Source of the DNA: Novosphingobium colocasiae
GTDB lineage: Bacteria > Pseudomonadota > Alphaproteobacteria > Sphingomonadales > Sphingomonadaceae
Assembly (NCBI RefSeq): GCF_014652555.1
Contig: NZ_BMZA01000001.1
Span: forward strand, 48,147-112,146
Length of the DNA: 64,000 bases
Reading direction: 5' to 3'
This document shows positions 25,642 to 34,731 of this stretch, piece after piece. Position 1 is the stretch's first letter; the number at the start of each line of letters is the position of its first letter. The notes under the pieces were generated by a model. It made no database searches and was not told the origin of the DNA. It was given only the letters and a program-made list of their open reading frames with translations. A program made the translations under genes and the position numbers.

Positions 25642-26373
25642 ATGGCCGGTGCCCAGGGCAGGGACGATCATTTTCGCAAATCACTGCGGTTCTGCGGCTG
25701 GACGGGGGTCGTTGCGGTCGTCGCCTTCATCATCGGGGGCATGCTGCTGGGCGGGATGATCCCGCCTCTGCTCGCGCCTGATGATCCTGCTGAGGTTTTC
25801 GTTGCCAAGATCTCCGAACACCTGCTGGCGATCCGCGTGGGCTCGGTATTCTGCATGATCTCGTTCGCGCTGTTCGGATCGTTCGGTGCCGGGATTGCCG
25901 CGCAGACCCGGCGGGCGGAGCTCAATCCCTGCTTCTCCTACGTGCAGTTGCTGTTCACGGCAGCAGGCACCGTGGTGGCGGTGCTGGTGGCGTTCTGCTG
26001 GGCGCTGATGGCCTTCCGTCCCGACGAATACGATCCGACGCTGGTGCAGTTCCTGGCGGACTTCGCCTACTTCCTGGCGGTGTTCTCGGTGCCGGTGTTT
26101 GGCGGCTGGTGCGTGGTCATCGCGCTGCCGATCCTGATGGCCAAGGACGGCGAACGGCCGTTCCCGCGCTGGGTCGGCTATGCCAACCTCTGGGCGGCAG
26201 TGCTGTTCGCGCCGGGGCAGATGGTGCTGTTCTTCAAGCACGGGCCGTTTTCCTGGAACGGCGTGGTTGCCCTGTGGCTGCCCTTCACGGCATTCTTCCT
26301 GTGGATCCTGCTGATGAGCTGGGCCATGTTCGATGCCACCAAGGATGAAAACGTCCCCTCGCGCTTCTACTGA
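25642..26373 (+). CDS. Six-TM membrane protein, triad 1
   Basis: Integral membrane protein of 243 aa with about six hydrophobic segments. The family is not recognised. It is a paralogue of the protein at 36621-37349: shared features are a His-x3-Ile/Val-Arg-x-Gly segment (EHLLAIRVG here), FRP-x3-D-x-T near the middle, and FPRWVGYANLW followed by FFKHGPFSWNG. It is always followed by COX3- and COX4-like genes. The ATG at 25642 has GGGGAGA upstream. Function unknown; a membrane partner of the hydrocarbon oxygenases is a possibility. Confidence 0.8.
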   Translation: MAGAQGRDDHFRKSLRFCGWTGVVAVVAFIIGGMLLGGMIPPLLAPDDPAEVFVAKISEHLLAIRVGSVFCMISFALFGSFGAGIAAQTRRAELNPCFSYVQLLFTAAGTVVAVLVAFCWALMAFRPDEYDPTLVQFLADFAYFLAVFSVPVFGGWCVVIALPILMAKDGERPFPRWVGYANLWAAVLFAPGQMVLFFKHGPFSWNGVVALWLPFTAFFLWILLMSWAMFDATKDENVPSRFY

Positions 26374-26378
26374 GCGCG

Positions 26379-26978
26379 ATGCAGACACCTGATACGATGT
26401 CGATAGCGACGGCACAGGCGCACCATAGCGCGCGCGTCCCGGGCGAGGCGGGGATCTGGATCTTCATTGCCGGAGACCTGCTCGCCTTCACCCTGTTCTT
26501 CGTCCTCATCGCGCTGGGCAACGGCGATCAGCCGCAGGTCTTCGCGCGTGGCCGGGCCAGCCTCGACATAGGGCTGGGCGTGGCCAACACGCTGCTGCTG
26601 CTGACCGGTTCGTGGCTGGTCGCCGCAGGGGTGGAGACCAGCCGCAAGGGGGCGGGCCGGGCGGCAAGCCGCTATTTCCTGGCCGGGGCGGCGTGCGGGC
26701 TGGGGTTCATCGCCAACAAGTTCATCGAATGGTCGCACCTCATCCGCCTTGGCGCGAGCCCGCAGACCGATGACTTTTACATGTTCTTCTTCGTGTTCAC
26801 CGGCATCCACCTGTTCCACGTGCTGCTGGGTACGGTCTACATGCTGGTGCTGAGCAGGGCCTGCTCCAAGCGACCGGCGGGGCCGGAAAGGGACCGTTTC
26901 GTCGAGTGCGGGGGCCTGTTCTGGCATCTGGTCGATCTCTTGTGGATCGTCCTGTTCGCGCTGCTCTACCTGATCTGA
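26379..26978 (+). CDS. Cytochrome c oxidase subunit III-like (NorE-like) protein, triad 1
   Basis: Heme-copper-oxidase subunit III-family membrane protein (199 aa, five TM segments). Typical motifs are GEAGIWIFIAGD at the start, FFVFTGIHLFHVLLG, and the C-terminal GLFWHLVDLLWIVLFALLYL. It is short like NorE. No subunit I or II is present in the window, so this is an orphan subunit III. The gap to the six-TM gene is five bases. Confidence 0.88.
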   Translation: MQTPDTMSIATAQAHHSARVPGEAGIWIFIAGDLLAFTLFFVLIALGNGDQPQVFARGRASLDIGLGVANTLLLLTGSWLVAAGVETSRKGAGRAASRYFLAGAACGLGFIANKFIEWSHLIRLGASPQTDDFYMFFFVFTGIHLFHVLLGTVYMLVLSRACSKRPAGPERDRFVECGGLFWHLVDLLWIVLFALLYLI

Positions 26979-26987
26979 AGGGCCCCG

Positions 26988-27272
26988 ATGCCGAAACCGT
27001 CTTCCCTGCCGTCGCGCTCGCTCACTCTTGTGTGGCTGGCGCTGGTCGTCGCCACGCTGGCGGGCTGGCAATTGGGCGAAAGCGCCCAGCATGCCCATGG
27101 CCCCGCCCGCGCCGCCGTGGCCGGGGTGGTGGCGATCGCGTTTCTCAAGGTGCTGGCGGTGGGCCTGCAGTTCATGGAGCTGCGCGAGGCCGTCTGGTTC
27201 CTGCGCGCCGGATTTTGCGTATGGGTCTTTGGTGCCATGACCGCGCTGATCGCCATCCTTGTCTTGCGCTGA
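26988..27272 (+). CDS. Cytochrome c oxidase subunit IV-like protein, triad 1
   Basis: Small membrane protein (94 aa) with three hydrophobic segments and the prokaryotic COX IV-type pattern AFLKVLAVGLQFMELREA. It follows the COX3-like gene by nine bases and is paralogous to the gene at 35753-36016. Without catalytic subunits it cannot form an oxidase by itself. Confidence 0.78.
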   Translation: MPKPSSLPSRSLTLVWLALVVATLAGWQLGESAQHAHGPARAAVAGVVAIAFLKVLAVGLQFMELREAVWFLRAGFCVWVFGAMTALIAILVLR

Positions 27273-27326
27273 ACCCGGCGGCTCGGCAGTCTGATGCCCA
27301 CGAGGTGCCGACCTCCCGCTCCTCTT

Positions 27327-27418
27327 CGTCATTGCGAACCTGCGCAGCGGGTGAAGCAATCCAGGGCGGTTTAAACCGCCCTGGATTGCCGCGCGACATT
27401 GGGTCGCTCGCAAAGACG
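27327..27418. repeat. Dispersed palindromic (REP/MITE-like) element
   Basis: A 92-base element with a perfect 34-base palindrome at its core (27356-27389, centred on TTTAAA) and outer arms CGTCATTGCGA and TCGCAAAGACG that pair with one mismatch. It lies in the 220-base gap between the membrane triad and the ABM gene. Elements of this type, with CATTGCGA ends and GCAATCC cores, are widespread in sphingomonad genomes. It may also terminate transcription. Confidence 0.75.
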
Positions 27419-27492
27419 AAGCGGAGAGGATGAGGCACACAGTATGACTCTCAGTTTACCCCACAAGAACCATAACCCCTGGAGACCGATGC

Positions 27493-27795
27493 ATGACCAA
27501 GGCCGTAATCACCTTCGAACTTCCCCTCAAACCCGAAGCGGTCGAAGGCTTTCTGGAGATGATCCCCGCGATCCTGACCGAGACCGCAACCAAGGACGGC
27601 TTCATTTCGATCGCCGCGCATCGCAAGCCCGATGATCCCAACACCCTGCTGCTGCTGGAAGAGTGGGAAAGCGCCCAGCACTATCAGACCTACCTGCAAT
27701 GGCGGATGGATACCGGGCTGATGGACGTGCTCGGCCCGATCCTTGGCGGTGAGCCGAAGATTCTGATCTGGGACGAACCGTTCCTGCGCTTCTGA
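27493..27795 (+). CDS. Antibiotic biosynthesis monooxygenase (ABM) domain protein
   Basis: Ferredoxin-fold ABM-like protein of 100 aa: MTKAVITFEL strand, then a helix, DGFISIAAHR and LLLLEEWESAQHYQTYL, all typical. Such proteins are quinol-type monooxygenases or, more often, uncharacterised. It stands alone after the palindromic element and is convergent with the Old Yellow Enzyme gene, 22 bases apart. Confidence 0.8.
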   Translation: MTKAVITFELPLKPEAVEGFLEMIPAILTETATKDGFISIAAHRKPDDPNTLLLLEEWESAQHYQTYLQWRMDTGLMDVLGPILGGEPKILIWDEPFLRF

Positions 27796-27817
27796 CGTGA
27801 GCCGAACGGCCCGCGCG

Positions 27818-28921
27818 TCAGCCGGCGCGCGGGTAGTCGGTGTAACCGCGTTCTTCACCGACATAGGCGAAATCGAAGTTTGCCGCAGCCAGCGGCTGCC
27901 CTTCGCGCATGCGGGTGACGAGATCGGGGTTGGCGATGTAGGGCCGCCCGAACGAGATCGCATCGGCCTGGTTGCCGGCTATGAAGGCATCGGCGCTTGC
28001 GGCATCGAAGCTGCCGTTCTGGATCACCGCGCCGTGGAACCGTGCCCGCAGGTTGACCATCACCGGGTGTTCCGGCTTGTCGACAAAGCCCGATGCGATC
28101 GGCTCGATCAGGTGGACATAGGCCAGCCCGGCCTCACCACAGATCGCGCCGATCCGCTCGGCCAGCGCGCCGGGGTTTTCATCGCCCATGCCCTTGCGTT
28201 CGCTGGTGGGGCTGATGCGCAGGCCGATGCGATCGGCCGGCACTTCCTTCGCCACCGCCGCGACGATCTCGCTCAGCAGGCGGGTGCGGTTTTCCAGGCT
28301 GCCGCCGTACTTGTCGGTCCTGACGTTGGTTTTCGACTGCAGGAACTGGTCAATGATATAGCCGTTGGCTCCGTGGATCTCGACCCCGTCGAACCCGGCC
28401 GCCATCGCCCGCCTGGCACCGGCACCATAGGCGGCGATCACCCGGTCGATATCCGCCTGCGTCATCTCGCGCGGGACTACATAAGGCTTCATCGGCAGGA
28501 AGCCGCCTTTGTAGTCGGGACCGGGAGGGGCCATCGTTTCACCCTCACCAGCAATGGCCGAGGGGCCGACAGGCAGTTCGCCGCCCAGATATTCGGGCAG
28601 CACCAGCCGGCCCATGTGCCAAAGTTGCAGCACGATCCGTCCGCCGGCTGCGTGCACCGCATCGGTGACCTTGCGCCAGCCGGCGGCCATTTCGTCCGTC
28701 CAGATGCCCGGCACGCGGTACCAGCCCATGCCCAGCGGATCGACCGCGCAAGCCTCGCTGACGATCAGGCCGCAATCGGCGCGCTGCGCGTAGTAGCGGG
28801 CCATCAGCTCGGTCGGCACGTTATTGGGGGTGGCGCGGGCGCGGGTCAGCGGGGCCATCACCACGCGGTTAGGCAGATCCAGCGCGCCGATGCGCACGGG
28901 CGAGAACAGGGCGTCGAGCAT
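27818..28921 (-). CDS. Old Yellow Enzyme-family NADH:flavin oxidoreductase
   Basis: FMN ene-reductase (367 aa) of the NemA type. Seen: LFSPVRIGALDLPNRVVMAPLTR at the N-terminus (split by family variation), FDGVEIHGANGYIIDQFL with the substrate-binding His, and TDKYGGSLENRTRLL. It probably reduces an alpha,beta-unsaturated carbonyl, such as a perillaldehyde- or carvone-type enal or enone; the exact substrate is inference. It is the last gene of the minus operon from 39998. Confidence 0.93.
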   Translation of the reverse strand: MLDALFSPVRIGALDLPNRVVMAPLTRARATPNNVPTELMARYYAQRADCGLIVSEACAVDPLGMGWYRVPGIWTDEMAAGWRKVTDAVHAAGGRIVLQLWHMGRLVLPEYLGGELPVGPSAIAGEGETMAPPGPDYKGGFLPMKPYVVPREMTQADIDRVIAAYGAGARRAMAAGFDGVEIHGANGYIIDQFLQSKTNVRTDKYGGSLENRTRLLSEIVAAVAKEVPADRIGLRISPTSERKGMGDENPGALAERIGAICGEAGLAYVHLIEPIASGFVDKPEHPVMVNLRARFHGAVIQNGSFDAASADAFIAGNQADAISFGRPYIANPDLVTRMREGQPLAAANFDFAYVGEERGYTDYPRAG

Positions 28922-28954
28922 CCGGTGATCCTGAAAATTTGCAGCGGCGCAGCG

Positions 28955-29638
28955 TTAACTTTTGCGCACGGCCTTTGGAACAAACAATTTGTATATGGGG
29001 CGTATAAGCCAGTTGGGCAGGAAGCGCGCCCGCTCCTCCAGCGCCACCCGCCCGCGCGGGTGATCCATCAGTGACGGATAGGGCAGCGGGAAGCGATAGC
29101 CCCGGCGCGATTTCAGGAATTCGATCCGAACCACGTGCTTGACGTTCTTGTAGCCATAGTGCGCCGGGGCGATCAGCCGCAGCGGTGCGCCGTGTTCCAC
29201 CCCCAGCGGCGCGCCGTCCAGCGCTGTGGCGAGGAGCACATCGTCGCTCGCCAGCAGGTCATCCAGGTTCATGGCGCAGCGATAGCCGTCAAGGCCGTGG
29301 AATACGACGAGCCGCGCCTGCGGATCGGGCTCGGCCATGGGGATCGCTATGGTGTGGTAGAAGTCTGCGAAGCGCACACCGGTCCACCGCACACCGAGCC
29401 GTGACCAGGTGGTGACGCAGTGGAAGTCTGAAATCTGCTCGACCTTGGGCAGCGTCGCGATCTGCGGCCCTGCATCGACTTCGGCAGCTACGTCCCCCCG
29501 CAGGCGTACCTGCAACGGAGGAGCCGCAGGCAGCTTTCGATTCTTGAACCGGCCCAGCCCGAACCGCACGAAAGCGCGGCCGTGGAACTGACCGGGCGGC
29601 AGTGGCCGGGGTGCGGGCTCAGCCAATCTGGCGGCCAT
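28955..29638 (-). CDS. Molybdopterin-dependent oxidoreductase, sulfite-oxidase-like
   Basis: Mo-cofactor protein (227 aa) of the sulfite oxidase/YedY fold. The Mo-coordinating Cys lies in DFHCVTTWSRLGVRW, and GAPLRLIAPAHYGYKNVKHV is also diagnostic. No Tat or Sec signal is seen, so it is probably cytoplasmic, unlike YedY. Start 29638 overlaps the ligase stop by 20 bases; the longer open frame upstream runs inside the ligase. Its role in the operon is unknown. Confidence 0.83.
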   Translation of the reverse strand: MAARLAEPAPRPLPPGQFHGRAFVRFGLGRFKNRKLPAAPPLQVRLRGDVAAEVDAGPQIATLPKVEQISDFHCVTTWSRLGVRWTGVRFADFYHTIAIPMAEPDPQARLVVFHGLDGYRCAMNLDDLLASDDVLLATALDGAPLGVEHGAPLRLIAPAHYGYKNVKHVVRIEFLKSRRGYRFPLPYPSLMDHPRGRVALEERARFLPNWLIRPIYKLFVPKAVRKS

Positions 29639-31178
29639 GTTCGGCCCAGAACGGCGCGCGCAGATCCTTCTTGGAAACCTTGCCGCTGGGCACCAGCGGG
29701 AAGCTGTCCATGAACTTGACCCGCTTGGGCACCTTGTAGCCGGCAAGACCGGTACGCGCATGGGCGATCAGGTCCGCTTCGGTCAGCGTGTTGTCAGCCT
29801 TCAGGATGACGCAGGCCATCACCGCTTCGCCCCAGCGCGAATCCGGCACGCCGATCACCGCGACCGAGCCGACGGCGGGGTGCATCGACAGGACGTTCTC
29901 CACCTCGGCGCAGTAGATGTTCTCCCCGCCCGAGACGATCATGTCCTTCACCCGATCGACGATGTAGTAGAGCCCTTCCTCATCCTGACGCGCGACGTCA
30001 CCCGTGTGATACCAGCCGTTCTTCAGGACCTTGGCCGTGGCTTCGGGCTGCTTCCAGTAGCCGGGCGTGATCGCCGGGGCGCGCACCAGCAGTTCGCCCG
30101 GCGTGCCCTGCGGCACTTCGTTGCCTTCGCCATCGACGATGCGGAACTCGATCAGCGGCAGCGGCCGGCCGCAGCTTTGCAGCTTGCCCTCATGTTCCAG
30201 ATCATGCTCGTCCGGGCGCAGGATAGAGAAGGCCCCGCCCGCCTCGGTCGCGCCGTAGAACTGCATGAACTTGCCCGGCATCCGCCCGATCGCTCGCTTG
30301 ATGAGGCCAAGCGAGATCGGCGAGCCGGCATAGAGCGTCAGCCGGATCGAGGAGAAATCGGTGCTTTCCGCCTTGGGATGATCGAGCAGCATCTGGATCA
30401 TCGTCGGCGTCAGCGTCAGCAGGGTGGGGCGGTCATGCTGGATGACATCGCAGACGAGGCCGGGATCGAACTGCCGCACGATCGAGATCGCCACACCGTT
30501 GTAAAGGCATTGCCAGGCGATGCCGATCGACAGGAGGTGGAAGTTGGGCAGCGGGTTGATGAAGATGTCCCCGTCCCGCCATTCGTAGGCCGGCTCGAAA
30601 TGCTCGCACAGCCGCATGCGGTTGAAGCCGCCGTGGCTGAGCATCACGCCCTTGGGCAGACCGGTGGTGCCCGAGGTGTAAAGCTGGACCGCGATGTCCT
30701 CTTCGCTGATGAACAGGTCCGGCTTCGTCGTGGGATAGCGGGCGTATTGCCGTTCCAGCGTATCGGTCTCGTCGTAGTAGACCGTCACCGGATGCACGTC
30801 GCACAGTTCGAGCGCTTGGTGCCACAGGTTCTCCACCACCCGCTCGACGAAGACGATCTTCGCCTCGCTGTCAGCGACAAGCTGCGCCAGTTCGGCGGCG
30901 GCGAGCCGCCAGTTGAACACGGTAAACGCTCCGCGCGTCTTGGCGCAGCCGACCAGCGCGAGATAGAAATCCGGGCTGTTGAGGCCGAGAAAGCCGACCC
31001 GATCGCCCGCCCCGATCCCTTGCGCGATCAGGCCATTGCCGATGCTGTTGGCGACGGCATCGTATTCGGCGAAGGAAATCGTCCGTTCACCACTGACCAG
31101 CGCGCGGCGCTCGGGCGTGTGGCGGCCGTGGTATTCGATGAATTCGCCCAGCGTGCGGACTTCGGGGTACAGCCACAT
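29619..31178 (-). CDS. Acyl-CoA synthetase (AMP-forming), long-chain/aryl type
   Basis: Adenylate-forming CoA ligase (519 aa) with complete motifs: YTSGTTGLPKGV, FYGATEAGG, HTGDVARQDEEG, VDRVKDMIVSGGENIY and the C-terminal GKVSKKDLR lysine. It follows XylB-like dehydrogenase and PaaG-like crotonase genes, so it probably activates the carboxylic acid formed by alcohol and aldehyde oxidation. The gap to the crotonase is six bases. Confidence 0.93.
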   Translation of the reverse strand: MWLYPEVRTLGEFIEYHGRHTPERRALVSGERTISFAEYDAVANSIGNGLIAQGIGAGDRVGFLGLNSPDFYLALVGCAKTRGAFTVFNWRLAAAELAQLVADSEAKIVFVERVVENLWHQALELCDVHPVTVYYDETDTLERQYARYPTTKPDLFISEEDIAVQLYTSGTTGLPKGVMLSHGGFNRMRLCEHFEPAYEWRDGDIFINPLPNFHLLSIGIAWQCLYNGVAISIVRQFDPGLVCDVIQHDRPTLLTLTPTMIQMLLDHPKAESTDFSSIRLTLYAGSPISLGLIKRAIGRMPGKFMQFYGATEAGGAFSILRPDEHDLEHEGKLQSCGRPLPLIEFRIVDGEGNEVPQGTPGELLVRAPAITPGYWKQPEATAKVLKNGWYHTGDVARQDEEGLYYIVDRVKDMIVSGGENIYCAEVENVLSMHPAVGSVAVIGVPDSRWGEAVMACVILKADNTLTEADLIAHARTGLAGYKVPKRVKFMDSFPLVPSGKVSKKDLRAPFWAEHGRQIG

Positions 31179-31184
31179 GCGGGG

Positions 31185-31973
31185 TTATGCTCCGGTGAAG
31201 GTGGGTTTGCGCTTTTCGGCAAAGGCGGTGATCGCCTCGCGCGCGTCGGCGGTGCCGGCGCAGCGGGCCAGCGCCTGGGCTTCGAATTCGAGCTGCGTTT
31301 CCAGCGGCTGATCCTCGACCGAGAGGAACAGCCGGCGGATTTCGCCGAACGCCCGGGTCGGGCCATCGGCCAGCCTGCGCGCCACCGCTTCGGCGCGGGC
31401 CAGATATTCGTCGGCCGGCGCAAGATCGTCGATCATGCCCAGCGACAACGCGGTGGGCGCATCCAGCGTCTCGTTCAGCAACAGGAAGCGCTTGGCGCGG
31501 GCGATGCCGATCCGGTGCGACAGGGTGACCGAAGTGCTGGCATCCGCGCAGAAACCGATCCCGGCATAAGCCGCAACGAAGCGCGCGCCTTCGGCGGCGA
31601 CCACATAGTCGCAGCCTGCAACGACACCGTTCATCCCGCCCGCACAGACACCCTGCACCGCCGCGATGACCGGCGCGTTCATCCGCGACAGCCGGGCGAT
31701 GCCGGCGTGGATGTCGGCGGTCCAGCGCTTGATCATCAGCGGCAGACGATCGAGTTCACCGGTGAAGCTGGCGATATCGCCACCGAAGCTGAAGTTCTTG
31801 CCTTCCGCGACCACCAGAACCGCGCGCACCGAACGGTCTTCGGACAGTTCGTTAGCGACCAGCAGGAAATCCCGGCAGAATTCGCCATTGATCGGATTGC
31901 CGCGGCTGCCCTGGGTCAGGACCAGCCGGGCCAGCCCGCCGTCCCGTTCGATGCGCATGGTATCGTAAGTCAT
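31185..31973 (-). CDS. Enoyl-CoA hydratase/isomerase, PaaG-like
   Basis: Crotonase-fold protein (262 aa). The first catalytic Glu is replaced (GVCAGGMNGVV) and the second region reads AGIGFCADAST, matching the catalytic Asp position of PaaG-type isomerases. A double-bond isomerase, rather than a hydratase, is therefore more likely. It sits between the XylB-like dehydrogenase and CoA ligase genes. Confidence 0.8.
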   Translation of the reverse strand: MTYDTMRIERDGGLARLVLTQGSRGNPINGEFCRDFLLVANELSEDRSVRAVLVVAEGKNFSFGGDIASFTGELDRLPLMIKRWTADIHAGIARLSRMNAPVIAAVQGVCAGGMNGVVAGCDYVVAAEGARFVAAYAGIGFCADASTSVTLSHRIGIARAKRFLLLNETLDAPTALSLGMIDDLAPADEYLARAEAVARRLADGPTRAFGEIRRLFLSVEDQPLETQLEFEAQALARCAGTADAREAITAFAEKRKPTFTGA

Positions 31974-31991
31974 GGTTTGCGAAATTGTCCG

Positions 31992-33098
31992 TCAGTCTAG
32001 AACCAGCACCGGCTTGATGCAGGCACCGTGGTGGGAATCGGCGATGGCTTCGTTGATCTTCTCGAACGGATAGCGCGTCACGAACTTGTCAAACGGCAGG
32101 CGTCCTTCGGCGTAATAGGCGAGCAGTTCGGGCAGGAAGCCGGTGATGTCGCTGTCACCCTCGACGATGCCGCGCACGGTGCCGCCCAGCGTCAGCCACT
32201 GGATCATCGGCAGCGGCAGCGCCGCATCAAGCGCGCCGGGAAGGCCGACAAGGCCGATGCGGCCCATCGGCGCGATCATGCCGGGGGTCTGTTCGAGCGT
32301 CGGCATGTGGCCGCTGGTATCGACGATCATGTCGACCCCGATCGGGACAATCGCGCGCACCGCTTCGACGATGTTGCCGGCGGTGGCGGGATCGATGACG
32401 TGGGTGGCCCCGATTTCGAGCGCCATCTCGCGGCGCTTGGCCTGCGGTTCGATCAGGATGATCTGCGTGCATCCGGCCAGGGTGCCGCCGATCACCGCCG
32501 ACAGCCCGACCGCGCCGCCGCCGATCACCAGCAGCGTTTCACCGGCCTTGCCCTTGAGCGAGCGCAGCACCGCGCCCGCGCCGGTCTGGATGCCGCAACC
32601 CAGCGGTGCCAGCGTGGTAAGATCGGCATTGTCGGCGACCTTGAGGACATTGCGCTCGTTCGCGACGCAAACGGCCGAGAACGACGACTGGCCAAAGCAG
32701 TTGTCGGCGATCGGCTGGCCGTCCTTGGTCATGCGGGTCGAGCCGTCGGCGCGGGCGCAGATCATGTTGAGCGGAAAAAAGGAGTGGCAATAGGCCGGAT
32801 CGTCATGGTCGCAGCGGACGCAATGGCCGCAACTGTTGAACGACATCAGCACCTTGTCGCCCGGCTTGACCGACGTGACGCCTTCCCCGACTGCATCGAC
32901 CACGCCGGCACCTTCGTGGCCCAGCACCGTGGGGAAGGGGTTGCCCAGCGCGCCCGAGGCGATCACGAGATCGCTGTGGCAGATGCCTACCGCCTTGACG
33001 GCGACGCGCACTTCGCCGGCCTGCGGCTCGGCAACTTCGATGCGTTCGATGGTGAACGGCCCGGCGGGTTCGTGCAGTACAGCAGCAAGTGCATCCAT
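31992..33098 (-). CDS. Zinc alcohol dehydrogenase, XylB/benzyl alcohol dehydrogenase-like
   Basis: Zinc-dependent medium-chain dehydrogenase (368 aa). Catalytic zinc site GICHSD and GHEGAGVV, and the four structural cysteines in CGHCVRCDHDDPAYC. The segment LGCGIQTGAGAVL and the NAD-binding VIGGGAVGLSAV are typical of benzyl/aryl-alcohol dehydrogenases such as XylB. It should oxidise a benzylic or allylic alcohol made by the XylM/XylA-like hydroxylase. The ATG at 33098 is chosen because the upstream extension lacks family residues. Confidence 0.88.
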   Translation of the reverse strand: MDALAAVLHEPAGPFTIERIEVAEPQAGEVRVAVKAVGICHSDLVIASGALGNPFPTVLGHEGAGVVDAVGEGVTSVKPGDKVLMSFNSCGHCVRCDHDDPAYCHSFFPLNMICARADGSTRMTKDGQPIADNCFGQSSFSAVCVANERNVLKVADNADLTTLAPLGCGIQTGAGAVLRSLKGKAGETLLVIGGGAVGLSAVIGGTLAGCTQIILIEPQAKRREMALEIGATHVIDPATAGNIVEAVRAIVPIGVDMIVDTSGHMPTLEQTPGMIAPMGRIGLVGLPGALDAALPLPMIQWLTLGGTVRGIVEGDSDITGFLPELLAYYAEGRLPFDKFVTRYPFEKINEAIADSHHGACIKPVLVLD

Positions 33099-33123
33099 GT
33101 CCCAATATCCATATGTTTGTTTA

Positions 33124-33591
33124 TCAGATTGTATCGAATCCGAACGGGGCGAACCACTTGCGGTCCTTTTGCGTTCGGGTGTCCTCGAAATCAAGGATTA
33201 TGCTGGAAAGACGAGATTTCGAGGCGGCGCAGGTTCCTGCCGAGATGGCCTGGATCACCGCTTCGATGGCGGTGTTGATCGCCCGGCGGCTTTCCCTCAC
33301 ATCGGAAGTAGTAAGCGTGATTGCTTGTTTCAGAGCATCCATCGCGGCCGCACCGTAGCGGTCTGCCGGGAACTCCGCCAGCAGCGCCTGACCAAGCGCG
33401 GCGGCATCATCGCGTTCGGCCTGTTCGTAGGCCGGGGCATCGTCGATCTGGCTGCGGATGATCTGGACATGGCCGATGATGAGCCCGGCCTGTTCGCGCG
33501 CGAGCGATGCATCCTCGGGAAGGTGCGGCACGATCACTTCGGACAGCGAGCGCACGATGCTGGCCAGGCGTTCGTCAATCGTCGGGATCAT
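33124..33591 (-). CDS. LvaB-like small protein, copy 1
   Basis: All-helical protein (155 aa) with no motif giving an activity. Its ATG overlaps the kinase stop as ATGA. In Pseudomonas putida the kinase LvaA needs the small protein LvaB, encoded next to it, to phosphorylate 4-hydroxyacyl-CoA; this gene has the same position. Its C-terminus (KWFAPFGFD) resembles copy 2 at 55388-55885 (AWFLGSGFEAD), supporting a common family, probably DUF6285. Confidence 0.7.
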   Translation of the reverse strand: MIPTIDERLASIVRSLSEVIVPHLPEDASLAREQAGLIIGHVQIIRSQIDDAPAYEQAERDDAAALGQALLAEFPADRYGAAAMDALKQAITLTTSDVRESRRAINTAIEAVIQAISAGTCAASKSRLSSIILDFEDTRTQKDRKWFAPFGFDTI

Positions 33592-34727
33592 GCCGGTTCT
33601 CCCTGGCGCAGAAGGCGGACGAGATCATCCGCGAACATCGGGGCCGCGGCGGCGAGGAACGTGAGCAGCACGTCCTGGTGGTTGTGCTGCGAACGTGCCG
33701 CCGCGCTACCATTGGCGGCGCAGATGATGTAGCACTTGAAGCTGCTCAAGACGTCGTAGAAGTGCAAGGTCTTGCGATTGACCGTGCGGCCCGAGCGCTG
33801 TTCGTAGGCGCGGATGAACTCCTCGCGCTCGAACAGGTCCGAGGCGCGGAACGTGCGGTTTTCATCGAATGTGCCGAACACCTGCATCAGCACCCAGGCC
33901 AGGTCCTCGTGGTAATCGCCGATGCGCGCCAGCTCCCAGTCCAGCAGGGCGGTGATCTCGGCGGTGTCCTCGTCGAACAGGTAATTGCCGGTGCGATAAT
34001 CGCCGTGAGTCAGCACCAGTTCGGCGCAATCGGGCAGGTTGGCCAGCAGCCACTGTTCCGCCAGCGCGAAGATCGGCCGGGTTTCGCCTTCGTCGATCCG
34101 CCAGATTTCGCGCCAGTAGTTGAGCGTCCAGCGTGCCGCCTGCTTCGCATCGGCATCGGGCACCTCGAAGCCGGGCAGCGGCCGGCCGCGCCAGTCGAAA
34201 CCGTGGATGGCGATCAGATGATCGAGGAACTGGTCCTTCAGCCGGTCGCGATAGTCCGGCCCGAGCCAGGTGCCGAGGCCGCTGACCTTCTGGGCCGAGA
34301 CGCTGGGCTTGGTCACCCCGCGCACGACATGCATTATCGCGGCCGGCTGCGGGAAATAGCGCGCTTCGTTATCGGTCCAGGCCGGGCGCGGGACCGGGAC
34401 GATCCCCTGCATCAGGTCCAGCAACAGGCTTTCGCGGGCCCGGTCGGTCTCGGTAATCGCTTTGCGCGGGTCCATCCGCAGCAGGTAGCGCTGGGTTTCG
34501 CCCTCGTGCGTCAGCGCGAAGAAGAACTGTTCCTTCGATGCCCCGCCGCCGACGCGCTTGACGTCGGCCACAGTGGCACCGGGCAGGGTGGCATCGAAGA
34601 AGCCCTGGAGCACGGCCGCGATCTCGTGGCGCAGCGCCGCGCGATAGGGCGGCAGGTCGCGGTTGGCAGCGCGCCGGTCGAGGATGGCGCGCAGCGGCGT
34701 TTCCATTTCGGTGAGGCCGGTCGACAT
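33588..34727 (-). CDS. LvaA-like APH-family kinase, copy 1
   Basis: Aminoglycoside-phosphotransferase-fold kinase (379 aa). Nucleotide loop GGASKEQFFF at 60-69, catalytic HGDYRTGN at 241-248 and the DWE metal motif at 263-265. Relatives in catabolic operons (LvaA, and the ACAD10/11 kinase domain) phosphorylate hydroxyacyl-CoAs so that phosphate can be eliminated. Start 34727 lies four bases after the DUF7064-like stop; a longer frame lacks a ribosome-binding site. Confidence 0.85.
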   Translation of the reverse strand: MSTGLTEMETPLRAILDRRAANRDLPPYRAALRHEIAAVLQGFFDATLPGATVADVKRVGGGASKEQFFFALTHEGETQRYLLRMDPRKAITETDRARESLLLDLMQGIVPVPRPAWTDNEARYFPQPAAIMHVVRGVTKPSVSAQKVSGLGTWLGPDYRDRLKDQFLDHLIAIHGFDWRGRPLPGFEVPDADAKQAARWTLNYWREIWRIDEGETRPIFALAEQWLLANLPDCAELVLTHGDYRTGNYLFDEDTAEITALLDWELARIGDYHEDLAWVLMQVFGTFDENRTFRASDLFEREEFIRAYEQRSGRTVNRKTLHFYDVLSSFKCYIICAANGSAAARSQHNHQDVLLTFLAAAAPMFADDLVRLLRQGEPA

Positions 34728-34731
34728 CGGT

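Noticed and set aside
25642..27272. Triad 1 as a particulate methane/ammonia monooxygenase-type PmoCAB
   Set aside because: The second and third proteins are clearly COX3- and COX4-like, and no PmoB-like periplasmic domain or Pmo motif is present.
29637..32000. A 787-codon plus-strand open frame
   Set aside because: It lies antisense to the acyl-CoA ligase and crotonase genes, which have complete family motifs. Its sequence is Arg/His/Asp-rich low complexity, typical of antisense reading in high-GC DNA.
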